Of a DNA stretch of 64,000 nucleotides, positions 57,341 to 64,000 are shown one piece after another. The position numbers and the translations under genes were made by a program. Positions within the stretch are counted from its first letter, which is position 1. Each line of letters begins with the position of its first letter. The notes beneath the pieces were generated by a model. That model searched no databases. It was given only the letters and a program-made list of their open reading frames with translations, and was not told the DNA's origin. The stretch comes from Gaeumannomyces sp. JS-464 (Eukaryota > Ascomycota > Sordariomycetes > Magnaporthales > Magnaporthaceae), in contig NGZR01000005.1 in the NCBI GenBank assembly GCA_002197995.1, positions 3,782,001-3,846,000 of the forward strand, given 5' to 3'.

Positions 57341-58926
57341 ATGTCCAAATCATATCCGCCAAAGCCGCTGTTGATATGCTGGTGGTTTCTGGCCATTGGT
57401 CCTGCGGCTGGGAGAGCTCCGCTGGTCGCTTTTGCTCCCGTAGCCGCCGCCGCCGAAGGTCCGAATCCCTTTGGCCTTGGTTCTCGGATTTGGATTCACA
57501 CATGGTCTTGCGGCTTCTTTTGTGCTGGAGTTGTCGATACTAACCCGCGTCCGCTGGCAGGATCCCGTCAGGTGCCGCCAGGAAGATATCCCGAGAAGGC
57601 AGCACTCCCAACGGCACTCACTCACTCAGGATTATTTCTGCCTGTTGCTACTCCACAGTCCATCGGAGCCGCCCTGGTGCTTCGCGTTCGACTGCTGGTA
57701 GGCTCTCTCCCACTACCGAGAGCCAACTCGCAAGTAGCACGAATCCCGACACGGCCGGTACCGGTTCTTCGGGCACTCTGGTGGCAGCGGGCTTCAGCAC
57801 GCTGCTGCCACCCACTCCGTCACCGACGCCTCCTATGCCTTCCGATTCGAGCCCGCAGTCGACGGCCTCGACGACCGCCAACCCCTCCGATGGCAACCGT
57901 ACTCTCGTTATTGCGCTGACGGCCGTATTTGCCGTCCTTGGCGTGGTTCTCGTCGCCGGGGCTGCCGTCTTGTGCTACAGGTATAGGCGGAAGAGAGTAC
58001 CTTTCTTCGAGCGAGGCATCACGCCCATCGACGACGACGACGAGATCGAAAGCTGGAAAATCAGCCCAGAGGCGCGCGTCGAGAAGCACGTGCCCGAGCC
58101 CACAACAAACGCCGGTCTGGCAATTACGGTGCCAAGGTCCTCAGAGTCCCATGCCAGGCCATTACGGCCTAGTACCGCAGGGAGGGATGGATCAGGAGCG
58201 GGAGCAGTCTCGGACGCATTACCACCAACGACGCCGACCAAGAAGACCCCCAGCGCCGTGATAGTCTACCAGAACCAGACGTCCAGCAGCTCACCAGCAA
58301 TTCCGGGCTACCGTCGATCCGAGGAGCTATCTCCTCGTTCTATGGCTTCCTCGGCCGGCCTCGGTGGCTCGAGGTACGGCAGAGCGAGCATGGACAAGGA
58401 TCTCCCCCAGACGCCCATCCAGGCCCGGGCACCCAACGCGCGCGAGGGCCTGACAGACCAGGCCATCCCCGGCGACGAGCCGTACATCCCACTGCCAAAG
58501 CGGCAGCCGTCGCGCATCTCCAAGATCTCGTCGCAGGTCACCTCGCCACGGCTGGCGCACACGCGGGCGCGCAGCTCGAGGAGCAGCCTGCGTAGCTTCG
58601 GCCTGGGCTGGGACCACCCCCAACCCCAGCAGCGCAGCCAGAACCCCTACGGCTGCTACGGCGGCGGGTCAGAGCAGGAGCTCCCTCGGGCGGGCAGGGC
58701 CTCGAGCGACTACCCGCGCTCGTCTGCGGGCGCCGGCCTCTCGGGCTACTCGCCGCCGCACCACCGCACCAACTACTCGCACCACCACCACCAATACTCG
58801 GGCGCGTCGCACCACTCGCGCGTCTACTCGACCTCGTCCATCCCGCCGAGGCTCTCGTTCAGCGACGACCTGTTTGGCTCGCCAAGACCGCTCCTGCGCG
58901 AGGACATTGGCCGCGCGATTGGCTGA
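57341..58926 (+). CDS. single-pass membrane protein with Ser/Thr-rich ectodomain and basic cytosolic tail
   Basis: Function unknown. The secure part runs from about 57563 to the TGA at 58924-58926. It has a Ser/Thr/Pro-rich segment (STAGRLSPTTESQLASSTN...), one transmembrane helix at about 57900-57970 (TLVIALTAVFAVLGVVLVAG then CYRYRRKR), and a tail beginning VPFFERGITPIDDDDEIESW with many Ser/Arg/Pro and a His-rich patch (NYSHHHHQYSGASHHSR). The TM-plus-FFERGITPID arrangement is shared by fungal plasma-membrane proteins that I know only as uncharacterised. ATG 57341 (MSKSYPPKPLLICWWFLAIG) gives a plausible signal peptide. An intron probably ends at CTGGCAG 57556-57562 after a TACTAAC branch site near 57538, but I could not place its donor, so the ectodomain is uncertain and may contain frame errors. 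A role as a wall sensor is only a guess. Confidence 0.6.
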
Positions 58927-59914
58927 AGCGTTGTGATAGATCTCGCTAAAACTACTTCTTCTAAGCGACATGTTTGCACACCTTGCTTGCGCCCACCACA
59001 ACTCGCTCTTTTTCTCTGTGCTTTCTTTTTCAAATGACTTGTATTTGATGACCTGTCTTTTACTCCGAGATCTTGCAGACTCGTCGAGCCTTCATCTCAT
59101 CCCTTCCATCTGGCATCGTGCCGTTTTCATTAGCGTGTTGTTCCTTTTGTGCTTTCGAGGTGATATCAACCTCCGTCGACGATATGAAAGTTTGACAGAG
59201 CCCCTTATGACATGCGGGCTGGCATTTTATCTTTTTCTTTTCCTTTTTTTAATTTCTCCCTTTGATGGTTATGAGGAGGATATACCCCTGGAGACGATGG
59301 ATGAGGAGAGCGTGTGTGAGAGAGTTCTTTTTGTTAACAGAGAGATGTTTTATTCCAAGGGCTGAAACGCATGGGATGGCGTCGACGTCCCACAGCTTAT
59401 TTATTTTATCAGATCGTCCGCATGGCATGCAAGTAGGACGGTCAGGGACGGGTATTCTGCTTCGAGATCCATGTATTCCATACCACCATTATCTTGTGTG
59501 TACCTCTGGTCAAGTTTTAGCAAACAAGCCCAGGGGCGATATAAAGCCCGTCATGGGCTTCTCAAAGGAGGCTAATCAAATACAGAACCAAATCTCCGCT
59601 GCCTTCCTGTCCATTCCTCCCGCCGAATTGCACTTGAACCTGCTCAGGCCTTGAACTTGGAAGCTCCCCAATCCAGCTATTATTGAAAGTGGGGCCCGTG
59701 ATAAGATACGAGATGCACTGGAGCTGGAGGCATGGATGCCCCAATCCGCTTCACGCAAGCGGGCAACTCTCATCCCCACCAAAACCTGCGAAGCTTCAAC
59801 GACGCCTTCTGCCGCCCGAGCTGCCGCCGTCGCTTCCTTTTTCGTTTGCTCTCGAACGCGCCCCAGCCGGAGCAGACGCCGCCGCAGCCCTGCGGCCGCT
59901 CTCCCACCGGAAAG
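58927..59914. other. intergenic between the membrane protein and LSM8 genes
   Basis: About 990 bases, no supported gene. The first half is T-rich and probably 3' UTR; the rest is the LSM8 promoter. Confidence 0.6.
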
Positions 59915-60480
59915 ATGGTCCATCTCTTGAACTCCTACGTTGACAGTCCGTCCCCCCCTCCTTCGTGCCTCGTCCTCACATTGTCTTCACTCGGGCAAGA
60001 GTGCGCCCCAAGGTGCCCACCTAGCTACAGGTGCTAGCAGCTGTGGACCTGGCTGCCTACCTTTCTACGCAACTAACCGACTTTCGAACAACTACAGAGC
60101 GCGTTGTCATCTTGACGACCGACGGGCGGTTCATCATCGGCACCCTGATCAACTCGGACAACCAGTCCAACGTCGTGCGTCCCCCCACCCACCACCCTTC
60201 CGCCGACCCCGAGTAGCCGGCGCACACAGACACATTTCCGCCGTCTCGAGACCCGCTAACCGAACCCCAACCAACCTCGCAGATCCTCTGCAACGTCACG
60301 GAGCGGCACGTCGCGCCGCACGACGGCGACGCGGACACGGTCGACCGCCCGTCCGTCGGCGCCGAGATCATCCGGGGCGCGACCATCCTGCTGGTCGGCC
60401 TGCTGGACGAGGGCCTCGAGCAGTCCATCAACTGGCCAAAGGTCCGCGGCGACCCCATCGGCGACACCTACAACGCCTAG
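59915..60480 (+). CDS. LSM8: U6 snRNA-associated Sm-like protein LSm8
   Basis: Subunit that defines the nuclear LSm2-8 ring, which binds the 3' end of U6 snRNA for splicing. Three exons: 59915-59945, 60098-60174 and 60283-60480; introns of 152 and 108 bases (donors GTCCGT and GTGCGT, acceptors ACAG and GCAG). The 101-residue product starts MVHLLNSYVDKRVVILTTDG, with Sm motif 1 (RFIIGTLINSDNQSNVILCN) and Sm motif 2 (IIRGATILLVGLLDE), then INWPKVRGDPIGDTYNA. The length is that of the family. The exon-1 junction is chosen because it rebuilds the Lys of VDKRVV across the intron. The donors are not the strongest, so exon 1 is the least certain part. No frame breaks. Convergent with the nucleoside hydrolase gene. 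Confidence 0.88.
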
Positions 60481-60969
60481 GGGGCGAAGGGCCGGCGGGG
60501 GCTGTGAGCGCGATCCCGGCAGTCCGCTGTATCTGATTCAGAGACGGCCTTTTTTTTCTTGCCGAGGCGGAGAAAGTATGGATGGGAACGCGTAACCACG
60601 AGGCCTGGGACATGCATTTTCATGCAACAAATCTGGTGCTGAGGTCTGTCGGGACTGGCTGGAGGTAGCCAGCGGGCAAGAGGCCGGAAAGGAATATCAC
60701 TGGGAAGGAAGTCTCGCCGGGATGTTCCTTGGGGCATTCTGCCATTCGCAAACCTGCACTTGTCCAGACTATCTGTCATTGCACTGGACGAGAGGGAAAT
60801 TCGTGGACAGGCATCACTCCAGATGGCATACCAGGTCAGCAAAAAGGTAAAGCAGGAAAAAGTCATGGGCGGGGCGGTTATGTCATTTATGAACTCGTTT
60901 CTATAGTGTTTTCGAGATACCCCCGAGTGGAAGCAAAGAAAAAGAGATCAACCGGAAAAAATGAGCCTT
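60481..60969. other. intergenic between convergent LSM8 and nucleoside hydrolase genes
   Basis: 489 bases holding two 3' flanks; nothing else seen. Confidence 0.65.
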
Positions 60970-62428
60970 CTACCAGAACAACTGCTTCATGAGAAACTCG
61001 GCAAACAGCATCTCACCAGGCGAGCCAACGATCCTGTTGATGCGGTTGGGGGTCTTTGCGCTGGCCCAGTCCTGGACGTGGCCGGGCACCTCGTCGAGCT
61101 GGACGTCGTCGAGCGGGTCGGCCGGGTCGTCGGTGACGACCTCGCCGGGGCCGCCGGCCTGGTCCTGGGCCGGCTTGGCCTTGGCCTTGCCCCAGGGGCG
61201 GGCGTCGGCGACGTGCATGCCCCTGGTCCACTGCCCGCCCGTCTCTATGCGGATGTCCTCGCCGCCGCCGCCGCCCGGCACGGCGGGCGCCCAGGCGGGG
61301 TCGTCGCGCGTCATCATGTACCAGACGCACAGCGGGTCGTGCAGCGACAGGCCCGGCTCGCTGCCGTCGCCCAGGATGCTGTCGATCTTGTCAAAGGTGC
61401 GCGAGAGGACCGTCTCGACCCAGCGCGCGAGCGGGCTGCCCGACGCGAGCAGCGGGGCGATGCGGTCCGTGAAGTAGCCCTTGTTGAGCAGGTGCGGGGT
61501 CGTGATGTCGAGCGGGAAGAGCGTGAGCTTCAGCCGGCCGGGGAGGTTGGCCGGGTAAGGCCCCAGGGGCTTGACGCCGTCCGAGGAGAGGCTGGCGGCG
61601 GCGGGCGGCGGCATGGTCGAGGCGGGCCGGGCCGAGGTCAGGGCGAAGACGCGGGCGGCGGCGGCTGGGTCGGCATAGGTGTTGAACTCGGCCGCGGGCG
61701 TGATGTTTCCGGGCACGTGGACGGCGCCGCCCATGACGACGAGCTCGCGGGCGCGCGCATCAGCGTTCTCCGGGTCCTCTGCCGCGGCGAGCGCGACGTT
61801 GGTCAGGGGCCCGAGGGCGATGACAGTGACGGATCCCGCGGGCTCCTCGCGCAGGATGCGGAGCATCTCGAGGTGCGCGGGCGTCTTGCTCGGGGTGAAG
61901 AAGGCTGAGAAGGCCGGGGGCTCGGCGGGCGACGCCGGGTTCGGGACGACGCCGGCGCCGGGGAAGAGCGAGCGCCACGTGTCGGCGGGCGTCAGGTCCG
62001 GGTGGGTGTCGTGGACGCCGTGCAGGCCGTCGGAGCCGTGGAAGTGGTCGGCCGCGAGGGCCTCGTCCTCGAGCGGGTGCTCGGCGCCCACGGCCACGAT
62101 GGGCTTGAAGGCCCTGAGGGCGCCGAAGCCCTCGGGCCGGCCCGTCTCGCGGCGCCAGGCCAGCTCCTTCTCGAGCACGTGGAACAGCGCCACGGCGTTG
62201 CGGAGGCAGCCCTGGAGCGGCACGTTGCCGTACGTGACCGAGATCAGCACGACCTCGAGGTCCTCGGGCGACGCGCTCAGGGCGAGCAGCAGGGCCAGGA
62301 CATCGTCGACCCCTGCGAGGTGGTTGTTAGTGGACTGTGCTTGGACGGCTGCACAACGCAAAGCTGCATGGGTTCCACACACCTGGGTCCGTGTCGATGA
62401 TGACCCGGTGCTTCGCGGTTACCGGCAT
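60970..62428 (-). CDS. inosine-uridine preferring nucleoside hydrolase
   Basis: Hydrolyses the N-glycosidic bond of ribonucleosides, releasing base and ribose for nucleotide salvage. Exon 1 is 62428-62383, the 70-base intron (GTGTGT...CAG) is removed, and exon 2 is 62312-60970; 462 residues, no frame breaks. The calcium-binding Asp cluster DTDPGVDD lies at residues 12-19 and is rebuilt across the intron. VTYGN, DGLHGVHD, VIALGPLTNVALAA, ELVVMGGAV, PAAEFNTYADPAAA and LHDPLCVWYM are the family's usual blocks in order. The protein is longer than bacterial enzymes (about 310) because of inserts, including a Pro/Ala-rich one, as in other fungal members. Whether it prefers inosine, uridine or another nucleoside cannot be read from this. 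Confidence 0.93.
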
Positions 62429-63395
62429 GGCGACAGTAGGTATGGCGCAAGGATACGGATAGCTGCCTCTATCTTCCAGATAATTTGTTTTGTAAGTTTT
62501 TTTTTTGACACCGCTAGGGTCAACTTGGATATGTGTCTGGCTAGGCCTTTGTCACAGAAAGGTAGGTAGATGGGAGGTATCTATAGCCATCATGCCAGGG
62601 GTTCTTGTAGGCCTACCTAGAGAAATATGCCACGGCAAGCTGTGTTTGCCTGGGCAGCTGTCGCTCCCGTTATACCAACAGGGGATGAAGAAACAAACTG
62701 TTTCAACAGGTCTCTTTGTAAACGTCTGCCTTTTTTTACATGAGCACGAGACCGACGCGACGGGGGAGCCTTACTAGGCCCCGCCGATAAAGCCGCCAAC
62801 CATAGGTAGGTACAAGCATTCATGTCAGCGGGGCACCGGGCACGCCTAGCCGTTGCAAACTGTAAGGCACTGGAAACACCATTAGTCATCTCACTGAACC
62901 AAGAGGATGAAAAGACAGTCACCCTGCCACGCAAATGTGCTTCTTTGGATGCGTGGCCTGGCTGGAATACGCAATCACACCTGCCGTGCTTCTGACTCTA
63001 CAGTGAAGGAAACGTTATCTTGTCGTGTAGTCTTTGCTTTGCTGCAAATGAACGAACTACGGAATGGCTCAACAACTCGTTCGCATCCATGAACTTGTCA
63101 AGGGTATATCTCTTGTGGGACCCGACAGATCGGAATATGCGTTGCTATGCACGTCATTTCAGACGAGAGCCACCAGAGAGGCATTGTCCTACCCCGCCGC
63201 TCGAGATTGAGTGCTAGAGGCTTCGCTTCAGCAGCCCACGAAGAAGCGTCGCCATGACGGGAGTTCAATCTTTATACATGTAGAATAACGGCAAACAGGT
63301 ACGAGAGATAGAGGAATAAAGGAAGGGAAGCAAATTGAAAAGAGCAAAAAAAAAAAAAAAAAAGTCGCAATTCCCGAATTGCACCTCGTCCGAAA
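62429..63395. other. intergenic between nucleoside hydrolase and tRNA-Arg
   Basis: No supported gene. It has TAGGTAGG-type motifs near 62560, 62612 and 62803, a T9 run near 62498-62506, and the tRNA terminator tract described separately. Confidence 0.6.
63346..63363 (-). terminator. probable RNA polymerase III terminator of tRNA-Arg
   Basis: Eighteen A on the plus strand, so a T18 tract on the transcribed strand sense, 32 bases after the 3' end of the tRNA. T-runs of this kind end Pol III transcription. Confidence 0.6.
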
Positions 63396-63467
63396 CGATC
63401 CAGGCAGGGATCGAACCTGCAATCTCTTGATTCGTAGTCAAGCGCCTTGCCATTTGGCCACTGGACC
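63396..63467 (-). tRNA. tRNA-Arg (anticodon ACG)
   Basis: 72 bases without an intron. The acceptor stem GGTCCAG pairs with CTGGATC (one G-U), the D-arm is GGCCAAATGGC, the anticodon stem is CTTGA/TCAAG with loop CTACGAA (anticodon ACG, reading CGU and, as inosine, CGC/CGA), and the T-arm is GCAGG-TTCGATC-CCTGC. A and B boxes are present. The discriminator base is G. CCA is not encoded, as expected for a eukaryote. Confidence 0.95.
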
Positions 63468-64000
63468 TGTTGTTTGATAGATGATGCAATGCCGTAGCCT
63501 CCTCCCCATTCATTAGGTGTGGTCCCAAAAGAAAATTCTGACTTGCCTGACTCCTCACTCCTCCCCTCGGACTTGTCTTGCGGCCCCGTGGCCCCGCACA
63601 CAATGGGAAAGCTGGATGGAATAAAGAGGGCTTTTGAGGATTTGGATCCAGGCGCAACAGTGTTTCGTGAGTCTGCAACAAGCGGGCGCTCATGCTGTGG
63701 CATAGAAGAATGTATTTACCCCCTGAATTTCACCCCTGTCGACCGCCCGGCAAGTCCCAGTCCTGGCAATATGTGATTGCTATTGTCTCATCGCCTATTG
63801 GAAATCTGAGTACTCGGATAGCCTGCTTGTGCCACTAGTACACCTCCAAACCAACGGATATCCAGGCCAGCTCTCTCAAGTTTCCCGCGGCTCGGCCAAT
63901 GGATCCGACACACAAAGATCCAAGGAGTAAAAGGCGCCCATCAAATAATTCACAGCTCGCCCTCTTTCTTGTCCCCTCGGCCTTCTCCTTGTCCCGGCGC
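63468..64000. other. right end of window, no gene seen
   Basis: No supported gene. A 57-codon frame from ATG 63603 to 63776 (MGKLDGIKRAFEDLDPG) resembles nothing I recognise. The window ends in this spacer. Confidence 0.5.

Noticed and set aside
60961..61908. 315-codon plus-strand ORF opposite the nucleoside hydrolase
   Set aside because: Antisense shadow of a GC3-rich gene; only the minus frame shows the family blocks.
1..64000. CRISPR array or bacterial-type operon
   Set aside because: Introns, a tRNA without CCA and fungal nuclear families throughout show a eukaryotic chromosome; no spaced direct repeats were seen.

Overview
This is a eukaryotic nuclear window from a filamentous ascomycete (Pezizomycotina, most likely Sordariomycetes). 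The evidence is short GT-AG introns of about 65-150 bases with CTAAC-type branch sites, white-collar and Stb6-type genes, and compact GC-rich genes with C/G-ending codons separated by long pyrimidine-rich spacers. I cannot fix the genus.

Layout from left to right: RTG2-type phosphatase (+), converging on the Rok1 DEAD-box helicase (-); a small DUF7721-type protein (-); the blue-light GATA factor WC-2 (-), divergent from the DNA-repair ATPase RAD50 (+); the PP4 regulatory subunit Psy4 (-), convergent with RAD50; a secreted serine carboxypeptidase (+); a UPF0658 Golgi membrane protein (+); the GID/CTLH ubiquitin ligase subunit Rmd5 (-), divergent from an Stb6-type protein (+); a small conserved coiled-coil protein (-), divergent from a rhomboid protease (+); a PhoD-like phosphatase (+). 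A spacer of nearly 12 kb with no recognisable gene follows (45405-57340). After it come a single-pass membrane protein (+), LSm8 (+), an inosine-uridine nucleoside hydrolase (-) and one tRNA-Arg(ACG) (-). These are mostly housekeeping genes. I see no operon logic, biosynthetic cluster, transposon, RIP-degraded block, CRISPR array or telomere.

The most important property for a reader is that about half of the conserved genes (RTG2, ROK1, DUF7721, RAD50, PSY4, RMD5, STB6, rhomboid, PhoD) are interrupted by single-base frame breaks. Most breaks lie in short runs of C or G. Both flanking frames continue the same protein, and several of these genes are expected to be essential or strongly selected. 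I read the breaks as sequencing/assembly errors rather than gene decay, and give the affected genes as single CDS features with the break positions. WC-2, the carboxypeptidase, UPF0658, the coiled-coil protein, LSm8 and the nucleoside hydrolase are intact.

I found no convincing new biological system. The items that deserve a second look are the 12 kb spacer, a dispersed TAGGTA/TACCTA palindromic motif found mostly between genes, two stop-free 3n introns in the carboxypeptidase, and an in-frame upstream ORF before STB6.
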